A stretch of DNA of 64,000 bases, from assembly GCF_030539665.1 (NCBI RefSeq), contig NZ_JAUNXR010000005.1, positions 2,269 through 66,268 on the forward strand. Direction: 5' to 3'. Under the pieces are notes generated by a model, which made no database searches, was not told the origin of the DNA, and saw only the letters and a list, made by a program, of their open reading frames with translations. Positions within the stretch are counted from its first letter, which is position 1, and every line of letters starts with the position of its first letter. Below are positions 23,211-32,413 of this stretch, one piece after another. Both the position numbers and the translations under genes were made by a program. Source of the DNA: Methanobrevibacter sp. GTDB lineage: Archaea > Methanobacteriota > Methanobacteria > Methanobacteriales > Methanobacteriaceae.

Positions 23211-24395
23211 ATGAGTATAGAAGAAACACCAAAAGTACGCTATTACGAAGCAGACAGCAACCCAACTTTAAACGGTGAGGGAGCACAGATACCAATTTTT
23301 ATAGGTTACTCTGGAAATGCTTCTCCAAAACCAGGAATTCAAAAATTCAAAAACTTCAAAGCATTGAATAAGGACGTTGCATACGATGGAATCGGAACAA
23401 CTCCTGAAACAAATCCTTTATTAAAAACTTTAAAAGAATTTTTCCAAGAAGCTCGCAAAGTAACTTCCGATGACATAACCGTACCTTACGTCTACGTTAT
23501 CGATTTAGGAGCAGTTCCAACCACCACTGCTGGTGAAGGAGATAATGCAGTAACATCTCGTTCAATTCAAACCGACCCTTGGCTTCAAGCTATGGATTTA
23601 GCAAAAAGTAAAAGGGATGTGCAAGTTGAAGTCTATGTAGGCCTTTCAAAAGATGATCCAATAGCAACTGTTGTTGGTCTTATAGATTCTGCATGCAGTT
23701 GTATTGTTGAGGATTCACAAATTGGAAATCCACGTATTGCATATATTACCTTTGAAGGAGCAACAGATGAAAATCTTAAATTATACACTGATGATACTCA
23801 AGAAAATGATATTCAAAAAAGCCGTGTAGGAATTATAGAGCCTTCAGAGTTTGGAAAAACTGTTGCTAATATCTGCTGCACTCCATATTATGAGGAAGTA
23901 GGGTATTCTGATTTCCGTAGCATTCAATCAGGAACTTACAATAAAAGAACTCCTGAAGAAATGGATGAATTGCAAAGTGCAGGAATCATATTCATTGCTG
24001 ATGAACTTGCCGGCTCTGAAATTCACACCAGAATCAATCTAGGGGTATCTACAGCATTTGCAACTAATTCTGATAGCAGACCTGAAGATGCTTTATTGCA
24101 TGCTAGAAGAAATGTTGACCAATTGATTCGTGAAGTATATGCAGTACTATACAAACAGTTGAAAAGAAATGAAACAGAAATCAATCTATCTTATCTTCAA
24201 ACCGATGTTGATGTGGTAGTTGAAAATAAGATTAGTGCAGGGTATATGATGCCTGGAACTGAATTAAAAGTAACCGAATCCGGAACTAATCCATATGATT
24301 TGAAAGTTGAGGGAGTAGCAGTACCAGTTAATGCAACTTTAATCATTGGTTTCAGTTTATTTATCGAATCACCAAATACAACCATAGGGAGGTAG
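23211..24395 (+). CDS. Tail sheath protein
   Basis: 394 residues. A globular N-terminal domain precedes a conserved C-terminal region: ELQSAGIIFIADEL, ARRNVDQLIREV and a last strand set VEGVAVPVNATLIIGFSLFI, as in contractile sheaths. Next come the tube, chaperone and tape-measure genes, the canonical myovirus order. Sheath contraction drives the tube through the cell envelope. It marks the particle as contractile, unlike psiM2-type siphoviruses of methanogens. GGTGATT precedes the ATG. Confidence 0.82.
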   Translation: MSIEETPKVRYYEADSNPTLNGEGAQIPIFIGYSGNASPKPGIQKFKNFKALNKDVAYDGIGTTPETNPLLKTLKEFFQEARKVTSDDITVPYVYVIDLGAVPTTTAGEGDNAVTSRSIQTDPWLQAMDLAKSKRDVQVEVYVGLSKDDPIATVVGLIDSACSCIVEDSQIGNPRIAYITFEGATDENLKLYTDDTQENDIQKSRVGIIEPSEFGKTVANICCTPYYEEVGYSDFRSIQSGTYNKRTPEEMDELQSAGIIFIADELAGSEIHTRINLGVSTAFATNSDSRPEDALLHARRNVDQLIREVYAVLYKQLKRNETEINLSYLQTDVDVVVENKISAGYMMPGTELKVTESGTNPYDLKVEGVAVPVNATLIIGFSLFIESPNTTIGR

Positions 24396-24402
24396 AATTT
24401 AA

Positions 24403-24795
24403 ATGTCTACAGTAATTAATTCAGATAGTAAACAGTACGATCTTGCAGAGTTAAGATTGGATGATGAAGTAATTCCATGTGAAGATTTCAGCATTGATCT
24501 TGAATCCACAGAAGATCTTAAAACAGCAACAAACAGCCACGATGCCATTGCATATAAAGGTGGTAAAAGAGAAATATCATGGGAAGCTAATGGAGTATTT
24601 CCCGAGTATTATCCATTACTTAAAGAATACTGGAAAAATAGAAGTAATTTCACAGTATCTACTTATAATTTTGAAGAAAATGGAGAATATCAGGAAGCTG
24701 ATGTTTTACTCCATTCTCGTATTGAAAAAATCAGCATAAGTCAAGAAGACGGTAGAAGCTTAGACATTAGTGGAAAATCTCTTTCAATAAAATAA
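24403..24795 (+). CDS. Tail tube protein
   Basis: 130 residues, beta-rich, directly after the sheath. The segments DLAELRLDDEVIPCEDFSID and RIEKISISQEDGRSLDISGK fit the paired sheets of contractile-tail tube proteins. GGGAGG lies in the sheath 3' end before the ATG. After it come several T-tracts, perhaps limiting transcription of the following genes. Confidence 0.8.
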   Translation: MSTVINSDSKQYDLAELRLDDEVIPCEDFSIDLESTEDLKTATNSHDAIAYKGGKREISWEANGVFPEYYPLLKEYWKNRSNFTVSTYNFEENGEYQEADVLLHSRIEKISISQEDGRSLDISGKSLSIK

Positions 24796-24810
24796 ATGAT
24801 GGGAATATCG

Positions 24811-24878
24811 TTTTTTTCCTTTCATTCCTTTTCCACTTTCTTTTTTAAACAATATTATTTTTTTTTCAACTTTTTTTT
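24811..24878 (+). terminator. T-tract cluster between tube and chaperone genes
   Basis: T7 at 24811-24817, T6 at 24841-24846, T9 at 24858-24866 and T8 at 24871-24878 lie in a 102-base gap. Archaeal RNA polymerase stops at such tracts, so this is likely a partial terminator that keeps head and tube messages more abundant than downstream ones. Confidence 0.5.
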
Positions 24879-24897
24879 ATGGGAGGATTGTATAGCT

Positions 24898-25632
24898 ATG
24901 ATTAGTCCAGCAACTGAAAAATACTTATGGGATTCAAAATTCCCTGAAGAATGCAAATTATTGCCTTACGATTATCTAGAATTTACCGAACAGGAATTGG
25001 TAGACAAATGCATAGCAAAAGAAGAATTGTCCGAAGATGAAAAGGCTATGCTTAAATTATTATTGAACAGATACAGAAAACATTTCAAAGAATATAATCT
25101 TAGTAAAGCAGAAGAAAGCGTAGAACAAGCTAACAAGATTATCAATACTCAATCACAATTATTAGAAATCATTCATGATAAATCACGTTATCGCATAGAC
25201 ATGTATTACTGGTTAAACGGTGAAAGATACCTTCTTCAAATGAGAATAAAACCATACACAGAAAAACAGTACATTGAAGGAGCCAGTACACAGATGGGCT
25301 TATTCAAAGACTTAGATATCAATGAGAAAAAGGTCATGGCCAAAGCAGAAATGGGTCAAACCCTAAGTCCTGAAGAAGTTCAAATGATCAAGGCATTAAA
25401 CGATAAACTCAATGAAAAACTCGGAACCGCCGAATACAATTTACAGGTATTAAACGAGTTTTTAGCAGATAGGATAGAATTCATTGGGGATGAAGAAACC
25501 ACTTTTGAAGAAAACCTATTGTTTTGGAAACAGGTTGACTTAAACACTAAAGCAAGTCTTTTCCATGAAGTTCGTGGAAGATTAAAATTAACTGATACCT
25601 TCCAAGAAGATTTATTTCCAGCTGTTAGATAG
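24898..25632 (+). CDS. Tail assembly chaperone, short product
   Basis: 244 residues, helical and acidic, between tube and tape measure, the slot of gpG-like chaperones that hold the tape measure during tail assembly. ATG 24898 has GGGAGG 11 bases upstream, so the longer in-frame extension is rejected. Its last 41 bases overlap an open +1 frame that continues to 25807, which suggests a longer frameshifted product. Confidence 0.72.
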   Translation: MISPATEKYLWDSKFPEECKLLPYDYLEFTEQELVDKCIAKEELSEDEKAMLKLLLNRYRKHFKEYNLSKAEESVEQANKIINTQSQLLEIIHDKSRYRIDMYYWLNGERYLLQMRIKPYTEKQYIEGASTQMGLFKDLDINEKKVMAKAEMGQTLSPEEVQMIKALNDKLNEKLGTAEYNLQVLNEFLADRIEFIGDEETTFEENLLFWKQVDLNTKASLFHEVRGRLKLTDTFQEDLFPAVR

Positions 25633-25807
25633 TTTTCTTGGGGAAGTTTATTTTAGGGTAAGTAAGCATTTGGGCATTCCTATCAGTGAGGTCATTTATA
25701 AAAAAGATAATCTTGACATTATTATGTTAATGCGAAAATATGGTGAAGAAATCAAATCAGAACAGAAACAGATACAAGAAGCTAAAAAACAATTAAAAAG
25801 GAGATAA
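25592..25807 (+). CDS. Frameshift extension of the tail assembly chaperone
   Basis: This frame is open from 25592 to the stop at 25805-25807 and encodes about 60 coherent residues after the overlap (FLGEVYFRVSKHLGIPISEV, later a charged helix EEIKSEQKQIQEAKK). No ATG, GTG or ribosome binding site lies at its start. It is in the +1 (or -2) frame relative to the chaperone. TTTC at 25615-25618 allows a +1 slip, and AGA-TAG at 25627-25632 is another possible site. Chaperone pairs with frameshifts are usual before the tape measure, mostly -1. Confidence 0.6.
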   Translation: MIPSKKIYFQLLDSFLGEVYFRVSKHLGIPISEVIYKKDNLDIIMLMRKYGEEIKSEQKQIQEAKKQLKRR

Positions 25808-25812
25808 TGGTT

Positions 25813-28800
25813 ATGGTTACAAGTGAAGATGTTTTACTTATGATTCAAGCTAAAGATGATGCTAGCAGCACCATAAAAGGTGTTGGTGAGGAAGTACAAT
25901 CTTTATCAAGTAAAGCACAATCAGCAATGGCAACTCTCGGTTCTGGTTTTATGCAAATGTCTTCAGCCACCAATGGATTTTTAAATAGTCTTACAGGAAA
26001 ATCTGCAACAGAACTTGTTTTCGGTACCACAAGTAAAGCAGATACAAATAATGCTTTACTTAAAATGATGTCTGAAACAGACACTTCTGCCAAGCAGTTA
26101 GGGGATCATGTTAATGAAGTTACTAACAGCAGTCTTGTTTCTATGCAGAATTTGATTCCTGCTTTGAATGCCTTTAAGTCTGCTACCGGAGGTACTGATG
26201 AGCAGATTAAGAATGCTACTCAAGGTATTGCTGATTTTGGTGCAAAAGTATTGGCACAGACAGGAAGTACAGAACTCGCAGAACAGGCAATGATGGATCT
26301 CTCCAAAGGTATCAAAGGAGCATGTGCAAGTCTCGACCAATATGGTATTACAGAAGATGCTCTTAAAAGAACAGGTCTTTGGAATGGTGAAGAAAACGAT
26401 ATTGAAGGTTACATTGCAGCTGTTCAAGAACTTACAGGTGATACATCAGAGCTCATGAAAACAAATGAAGGTCTTGATGCACTTATAGGAAAGCAATGGT
26501 CAAAAGCAGGAAAGAAAATAGGTAATACATTCCTACCAGTAATCAAAGATGTTAAAAAAGCTTTTTTAGATTTGGATAATTTGGCTGGAGGGAATATTAC
26601 AGCAGGTTTACTTGCTGCATTTCAAGGAATTGATTTTGCAAATCAAGTAACACAGCCATTTACAGAAATGATGACTGGTATCAACCAGACAGCAGCAGGA
26701 GTAAAAGAATTAAAAGGATTATGGGATAATGTTACAGATTCTATTAAAAGTGCTAGTGATGCAACCGGTACATTGGATAATGCTACTGAAATTGCAGCTG
26801 GCCTATCCTCAAAAGACCTTCAAGATGCTCAAATAATGGGAGGTCTTGGAGGTGGAGGAATTGACCTTGACGATGCAATTTTCCAAGGCCAATCCAGAAA
26901 CGCTGAAAAATATTCCAAACACATGAAAAACAATGACAAGCAATTAAAGCTTCTTGAAGAAAGTTTGGAAGCAGGCCATATCGACGATGCATTCTATAAA
27001 AAAGAAATGAAAAGAATCTCTGAAGATAATAAAAAATGGGGAGAATTATTTAAAAACACCGGCCAAATACCCGATGTGGATATAGACACCAATGGAGTTA
27101 AAAAAGTAACTAAAGGTGCTGAAGAAATTGCAGAATCTGGTGCGGGCTTGGCCACAGCAAGTGCAGGAGCAGAAACTGCCGCCGCAGGAGCATCAAGTTT
27201 CAGTGGAGCATTTGCAGGATTTGGCGCAAGTCTTGGAGCAATGGTAGCACCAATGATAATGGTTGCAGCAGCAGTAGCAATCATGATTCCAATAGTAGCA
27301 GGAATAGTAGTGGAAATACTGGTTTTTGTTAAATTAATAATGGAAGTAATGGCTGCTTTAAACTTCAATAGTGTAGATTTATCAGGAGCCATTGCAGGAT
27401 TGAAGAGTTTTGCAAAGGCAATGTGGGAACTTACAAGTGCAATAGCAGCAATTACAGTAACAGCATTATTAGGAACTATTGGAAATGCAATCACATTCCT
27501 CGGAGGAGGATTGTCAAATTCAATAAAACAATTAGTTGATGAAATTAAAAAAATAGCACCAATTTTAAGCGAATTGGGCAATATCAAGGTTCCTGGAGAA
27601 GGAGTAGTAAATAATTTAAAAACAATTTCAACAACATTGGATACTTTAAACGGTGCTGTAAAATCATTGGCAGGCATTGCTTGGTCTGAAATAACTGGAA
27701 ACCTAATGACACTTGGCGGAAAATTAGGTAATTTTCAGACATTGCTTCAAAGCGCAATTACAGATATAAGGGCTGCAAATGGAACATTATCTACTCTAGA
27801 TAATTTGGATACTAGCTCAATTGAAAACAATGGTGTTGGAGGCAAAATAACAAACATTGCAAATGCATTAAAACCTGTGGCAGAAGCGATAAACAGTTTA
27901 AGATCCATCACCGATGCACAAACCACTTGGAATCCACTCACCAATTTTATCAAATCTTTAGAATCCGCTGAAAAAGACATCAAAGAAGCAGCAGAAAAAC
28001 TAAAAACCTTTGGGGGAGAAACAATTGCAGACCCTGGTAATGATGTGGGACCTAAAATCACCAGAGTGGCAAATGCGTTAAAGCCTGTGGCAGAAGCTAT
28101 TAAAAGCCTTCGTGGAATTACTGATGCACAAACCACTTGGAATCCACTCACCAATTTTATAAATTCTCTTGAATCTGCAAAAGAAGACATTAAAAAAGCC
28201 GCAGAAGTTTTAAGCACTTTCGGAGCAGAAACTATCGCTGACCCTGGTGATGAGGTAGGGCCTAAAATCACCAGGATTGCAAATGCATTAAAACCAATTT
28301 CAATAGCTATTGAAAGGTTGAAAGACATTGACCAAGTGGAATATGAAAGTAACGGTACAATCTCCTCAACCATAGAACAAGCTAGAGATGATATAATTAA
28401 CACTGCGAAGGCAATTGATGGTTTAAAAGACATTCCTAATGTTCCTGAGGGATTGTCAAGTAAGATTACAAATGTTGCAAATGCATTGAAACCTTTAAAA
28501 GCAAGTATTGGTGTTTTGAATACAACCGAAATACCTCCTTGGGAAAATACTGAAATGCTTGTTAATCTTAGAAATGGTGTTCCTAAGATTTCTGTGGTTG
28601 CAACTGTTCTTCAAAACCTTGCAAGCATTCAAGATGCACCAACTGGATTGGCAAGTAAGGTAGTTAATATTGCCAATAGCCTCACACCAATTAAACAGGC
28701 AATAACCACTTTAAATACAGCTTCAATTCCAAAATGGACAAATACTGAAATGCTTGTCAATCTCAGAGATGCAATTGCAAAAATAAAAACAGTATCCAAT

Positions 28801-29787
28801 ATTCTCACACAATTAAATGGCTTGACAGCGCCTACAACAGTATCTGGTAGTTTGTCAGCTATGGGTACTGCCATTGGAAGTATCAAAACTCTAATTTCAA
28901 ATTTGAACACTGGGGGATTTCCAGTTGCAAACATTGGGGGATTGCAAGGAGCAGTAACTTCTGTAAAAAATATTGCAACAGAATTAAACAGTTTGTCAGG
29001 AACAAGTGTTGCAGGAATTGGAGGAATATTAACTAGCATAACAACAGTTTTAGGACAACTCAAAGCAACTCTAACAGCTTCTGCTTCTGGATTTTATGGT
29101 GCTGGCAGAGCTATTGGTTCAAGCATTAAAGTAGGAGTTACTGCCGGATTAAGTGGTTTGAATGGTGTTGTAACATCTGCTGTAGGTTCTGCAATGAGTG
29201 CAGGTGCAACTGCAGGTGCAACCGGAGGTAAAAACATTGGAACAAAAACAACTACTGGTTTTAAAAGCACTTTAAAACTTGCCGATGTGATGAAAACCGA
29301 AATGAGTTATATGAATCAAGCAGTAGAAAACGGTATCAACTCAGCAGTTTCTGCCGCGAAAGGAGGAGCTGAAAGAGTTGTAGAAGCATTTAAAGAAGGT
29401 ATTAACACAGGGTCTCCTGGGGACATTGCTTGGACAATGTACGATGAAATGTGGTATGCTCGTGATTTCATAGTGTCTGAAGGAAAATATCTTGTAAAAG
29501 CAGCTACCAAGGTTGGTAAAGATATAGTTTCAGGCTTTGGAAATCCAATGCTTGATGTAGGATTCAATAATAATTATTCGGCAAGTAATCTTGGATCCAT
29601 AAAAACAATGTTGTCAACTGCACCGGTGAAAAGTGAAGCCAATAATGCAACCATCATTATAAATGAAGGAGCGGTGCAATTGGATGCTAGAAATCTCACA
29701 ACACAGGAAGCAAAACAAGTAATGATAACTGCTCTTGAAGGATTGGATGTAATTTCAAATGTTAACATACGTGAAATAGGTGGATAA
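25813..29787 (+). CDS. Tape measure protein
   Basis: About 1324 residues, the longest viral gene. Helical N-terminal part, Ala/Gly-rich membrane segments (about 465-520), then a region of tandem repeats (about 675-830 and beyond), and a C-terminal part with many small residues. It sets tail length and reaches the host membrane at DNA entry. ATG 25813 is 9 bases after AAGGAG; ATG 25807 is too close to it. Confidence 0.88.
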   Translation: MVTSEDVLLMIQAKDDASSTIKGVGEEVQSLSSKAQSAMATLGSGFMQMSSATNGFLNSLTGKSATELVFGTTSKADTNNALLKMMSETDTSAKQLGDHVNEVTNSSLVSMQNLIPALNAFKSATGGTDEQIKNATQGIADFGAKVLAQTGSTELAEQAMMDLSKGIKGACASLDQYGITEDALKRTGLWNGEENDIEGYIAAVQELTGDTSELMKTNEGLDALIGKQWSKAGKKIGNTFLPVIKDVKKAFLDLDNLAGGNITAGLLAAFQGIDFANQVTQPFTEMMTGINQTAAGVKELKGLWDNVTDSIKSASDATGTLDNATEIAAGLSSKDLQDAQIMGGLGGGGIDLDDAIFQGQSRNAEKYSKHMKNNDKQLKLLEESLEAGHIDDAFYKKEMKRISEDNKKWGELFKNTGQIPDVDIDTNGVKKVTKGAEEIAESGAGLATASAGAETAAAGASSFSGAFAGFGASLGAMVAPMIMVAAAVAIMIPIVAGIVVEILVFVKLIMEVMAALNFNSVDLSGAIAGLKSFAKAMWELTSAIAAITVTALLGTIGNAITFLGGGLSNSIKQLVDEIKKIAPILSELGNIKVPGEGVVNNLKTISTTLDTLNGAVKSLAGIAWSEITGNLMTLGGKLGNFQTLLQSAITDIRAANGTLSTLDNLDTSSIENNGVGGKITNIANALKPVAEAINSLRSITDAQTTWNPLTNFIKSLESAEKDIKEAAEKLKTFGGETIADPGNDVGPKITRVANALKPVAEAIKSLRGITDAQTTWNPLTNFINSLESAKEDIKKAAEVLSTFGAETIADPGDEVGPKITRIANALKPISIAIERLKDIDQVEYESNGTISSTIEQARDDIINTAKAIDGLKDIPNVPEGLSSKITNVANALKPLKASIGVLNTTEIPPWENTEMLVNLRNGVPKISVVATVLQNLASIQDAPTGLASKVVNIANSLTPIKQAITTLNTASIPKWTNTEMLVNLRDAIAKIKTVSNILTQLNGLTAPTTVSGSLSAMGTAIGSIKTLISNLNTGGFPVANIGGLQGAVTSVKNIATELNSLSGTSVAGIGGILTSITTVLGQLKATLTASASGFYGAGRAIGSSIKVGVTAGLSGLNGVVTSAVGSAMSAGATAGATGGKNIGTKTTTGFKSTLKLADVMKTEMSYMNQAVENGINSAVSAAKGGAERVVEAFKEGINTGSPGDIAWTMYDEMWYARDFIVSEGKYLVKAATKVGKDIVSGFGNPMLDVGFNNNYSASNLGSIKTMLSTAPVKSEANNATIIINEGAVQLDARNLTTQEAKQVMITALEGLDVISNVNIREIGG
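27841..28300 (+). repeat. Tandem repeats inside the tape measure gene
   Basis: Two adjacent units of about 74 residues (ANALKPVAEAI ... TDAQTTWNPLTNF ... ETIADPG) are very similar at the DNA level (for example 28057-28270 with the preceding unit), and weaker units with ANALKP or ANSLTP continue to about 28700. Repeat number directly changes tail length in such proteins. Confidence 0.75.
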
Positions 29788-29789
29788 AA

Positions 29790-30245
29790 ATGGTTGGAAT
29801 GTATGATGATATTCGAAGTGGCGTAAATGAAACTGTAGAAATAGATGGATATCCTTTCTATGCACAATCCATAACTGGTGAAGAATCATATAATCGTCGA
29901 GAAACAGTCAGAAAAAATATTCTTGGAGGAACTCAACATGTTAGTCGAGGAAAATACATTCCAAGAAAATTTAGTTTTTCAACATATGTCCACATAGAAA
30001 AGGATTATCCTGAAGTTTATGATGAGATATTTAAAAAGATGGTCAGCAAACCATGTACAGTAATATCTCAATATATGGGGGGAATGTTTGAGGCAGAAGT
30101 AATAATTCAAAAAGATGCTGAAGAATCATCTCCTGAAGACTTGAAATTAGATATAGACATAATCGAAATCCCAAATCAGGAATCAACAATCCCTAATGAT
30201 GTGTTTACAATACCTGAAGATAAATTGGAGGAGGAGAAACAATAA
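29790..30245 (+). CDS. Tail hub-associated protein
   Basis: 151 residues. It follows the tape measure, where T4 gp53-like or LysM-type hub proteins sit. Beta-rich core (VEIDGYPFYAQSITGEES, KFSFSTYVHIEKDYPEV) and an acidic tail. No LysM repeat is clear. It ends in an overlap with the next start. Probably links tube, tape measure and baseplate hub. Confidence 0.65.
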   Translation: MVGMYDDIRSGVNETVEIDGYPFYAQSITGEESYNRRETVRKNILGGTQHVSRGKYIPRKFSFSTYVHIEKDYPEVYDEIFKKMVSKPCTVISQYMGGMFEAEVIIQKDAEESSPEDLKLDIDIIEIPNQESTIPNDVFTIPEDKLEEEKQ

Positions 30246-31312
30246 TGGTAATCCAATATTCTATCCCAAGAAACCTATTGGAAGTGTATAAAGTCGATAC
30301 TGAAAACTTTGAACAATACATTCCCAACAGTGGAGAGGAAACAACTGTTAATGAAAGCTCTGATGATGAAGATACCACTACAAATGAAGATGACGAAAAC
30401 ATGGAAGGGTTCAGTCTACATCAGGGAGAAATATTGGAAACATATTATTATGGAAATCTTTACAATGTTGATTCGGAACATGATTATGAAAACATAAGTA
30501 ACAATGGATCCATTTCAATGCCTGAAGTGGATAAGAAAAGATTCTATAAAGGAGTAAGAATTTTACTTAGAAAAGGATGGGAACAATATGATGAGCCAAT
30601 AGAGCCAGTAGAATTAAATGAAATGTTGTTAGGTTTCATTACAGAGCAAACTTACAGTGAAGACAAGGTCGATTTAAAAATAAGTGGAATGACAAAACTC
30701 TTAGAACAAAAATATCAATTCGATTTCACTCAAATGAAAATGTCAGAGATATTGGCAGAAATGATAAAAACAGCAGGAATGGAACCTGTTATTGACCCAA
30801 CCGGCCTCAATGATATGGTCATTGATTATAGTAATGTCTCATCATCTGGAGATGAAGATGGTGGGGATAGTGATGTAAGTGGTGTTGGTTTTTCTACTAC
30901 AATAAAGGAACAATCGAATAGAATATGCAAAGGAAAAAAAGGGGCTATTGCAAAAGCTAAAGCAATCTGTCATTGGGTTTATAAAAATATCCAATATGAA
31001 AGACCAATGTATTATGGAGCTAAACATTCGCCAACTGAAGTATTAAAATGCAAAACTGCAAATTGTGTTGATCATGCAAGATTAATTAATGCTTTATGTT
31101 CAGTTCAAGGGATTAAAACAGGTTATGTAAATACCCATTGTATGGGATATGCTCATGTGTATAATGGGATTGTAATTAAAGATAAAGTATACATGTTTGA
31201 TGCTAGTATCGAAAGTGCTGGTGGAAAATGGGATAGTACATGGGGTTCATGTCCTCGTGCAACTAAAGATTCTTTAAGATATAATTGGGAAATGTGGGGA
31301 AGTTTAACATGA
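30245..31312 (+). CDS. Baseplate hub-like protein fused to transglutaminase-like peptidase
   Basis: 355 residues. Residues 1 to about 200 are beta-rich with an acidic insert, as in hub proteins after the tape measure. Residues about 220-340 are a transglutaminase-like domain: TANCVDHARL (Cys274), GYAHVYN (His304), YMFDAS (Asp319) give a full Cys-His-Asp triad. Such domains cut or form isopeptide bonds; on a tail tip, digestion of pseudomurein cross-links at entry is the natural inference. It overlaps neighbours on both sides. Confidence 0.78.
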   Translation: MVIQYSIPRNLLEVYKVDTENFEQYIPNSGEETTVNESSDDEDTTTNEDDENMEGFSLHQGEILETYYYGNLYNVDSEHDYENISNNGSISMPEVDKKRFYKGVRILLRKGWEQYDEPIEPVELNEMLLGFITEQTYSEDKVDLKISGMTKLLEQKYQFDFTQMKMSEILAEMIKTAGMEPVIDPTGLNDMVIDYSNVSSSGDEDGGDSDVSGVGFSTTIKEQSNRICKGKKGAIAKAKAICHWVYKNIQYERPMYYGAKHSPTEVLKCKTANCVDHARLINALCSVQGIKTGYVNTHCMGYAHVYNGIVIKDKVYMFDASIESAGGKWDSTWGSCPRATKDSLRYNWEMWGSLT

Positions 31313-31932
31313 AAACAGTGACTGATGGGAGAGTATTGGAAGCATTTAAAAATGTGAGCAAAATCACTTTGGAAGATTCTTTAAAAGAAAATATCAAAAA
31401 AGAATTTGAAAAATCATTAGCTTATAAAGGGAAAATTCTTAAATTTTATCAGTTCAAACAACAAGCATTGGTGAAGTTATCTAATGGAAAAGAAGTGATA
31501 GCGCACATTTTACATAATTATGGGGCATATGCTACTGATTATTACACTCCATTAGGGGTTGATGAATATTGTGAGAAATTACATGAAAGGTGCATTATTC
31601 CTGCTTTTGAGGAATATGTAGTGCTTTTAAAGATTAATTCTAATAGAGAAGAATATGTGGTGTTGGGTTATTATGATGAATTTGATTTACCTGTTTCCAG
31701 GCCTCCAAGACCTGGATTAATAGAATTTAAGATTATTGGAGGAACCGATGAATGTGTCTATTCATTTGGTGCTGAAAAATTTGATGTAATTACTGGTAAA
31801 GGAATCTCCATAAATACTACCAAAATGGGAGAAACTTCACCAGTTGACTTATCTTTAAAAGAAGAAACTTACACTAAAGAAGAAGTTGACAATATTATAA
31901 ATAAGTTAAAAATGGATAATGGTTTGATATGA
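31309..31932 (+). CDS. Baseplate or spike-like protein
   Basis: 207 residues. The ATGA overlap with the hub-peptidase gene sets the start at 31309. Helical N-terminus, beta-rich centre and a C-terminal YTKEEVDNIINKL, a trimer-type end common in tail fibres and spikes. Probably a baseplate or spike component. Confidence 0.62.
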   Translation: MKTVTDGRVLEAFKNVSKITLEDSLKENIKKEFEKSLAYKGKILKFYQFKQQALVKLSNGKEVIAHILHNYGAYATDYYTPLGVDEYCEKLHERCIIPAFEEYVVLLKINSNREEYVVLGYYDEFDLPVSRPPRPGLIEFKIIGGTDECVYSFGAEKFDVITGKGISINTTKMGETSPVDLSLKEETYTKEEVDNIINKLKMDNGLI

Positions 31933-31937
31933 TGGAT

Positions 31938-32315
31938 TTATCCACATACTGGGCAATCCGCAACTCTTGAATATCCATGAGGACAATCAAAAACTCCTGC
32001 AGCCTCTAATTCTTTTCCTTTTTCATAAGTTCCTGGAAGTATTATTTGTCCTTTATTTGGGTCAGTATTGTATTCTACCCAATTTCCAGAGTCATCATAG
32101 AAACCATTGCTTTTACCATTATTGTTAGTGTTAGAATTTTCTTTATAATTTTCTGTAACATTAGTTATGTTTTTCGTTATATTGGTTGTATTATTCATAG
32201 TTTTATTTTCCGTAGTTTGTTGTAAATGGTCAAAACCATAAATTACGGCACCTGCAACAATACAACCTGCGATTATTATGGCTACGATTATTAATATTAA
32301 TTGTTTATTATTCAT
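31938..32315 (-). CDS. Minus-strand membrane-anchored protein inside the tail module (moron candidate)
   Basis: 125 residues. One N-terminal membrane segment (about 6-29) is followed by an Asn/Thr-rich linker (NTTNITKN repeats) and a C-terminal part with CPHGYSRVADCPVCG, a likely zinc site. The anchor plus Asn/Thr-rich stretch resembles secreted surface proteins of Methanobrevibacter. The opposite strand to all tail genes and its own upstream region suggest expression in the integrated state. Function unknown. Confidence 0.65.
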   Translation of the reverse strand: MNNKQLILIIVAIIIAGCIVAGAVIYGFDHLQQTTENKTMNNTTNITKNITNVTENYKENSNTNNNGKSNGFYDDSGNWVEYNTDPNKGQIILPGTYEKGKELEAAGVFDCPHGYSRVADCPVCG

Positions 32316-32338
32316 GAATAATGCTATTTATTTACTAA

Positions 32339-32413
32339 TTTATATTATTTTGTACACAGAAAGAGAACATTATTTTTTTTCCACATTTTCTAAAAAAATT
32401 GAGAGGTTTTTAA
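32339..32413 (+). promoter_or_regulatory. Promoter and T-rich leader before the second hub gene
   Basis: A TATA-like TTATATTAT at 32339-32347, a T8 tract at 32373-32380 and GAGAGG before the ATG at 32414. The tract TATTTTTTTTCCA recurs before the lysis genes at 12444. It restarts transcription after the minus-strand gene. Confidence 0.45.

Noticed and set aside
26994-28433. Long minus-strand ORFs opposite the tape measure gene
   Set aside because: They are antisense shadows of a repetitive Ala/Lys-rich coding region and have no plausible start sites or domain content.
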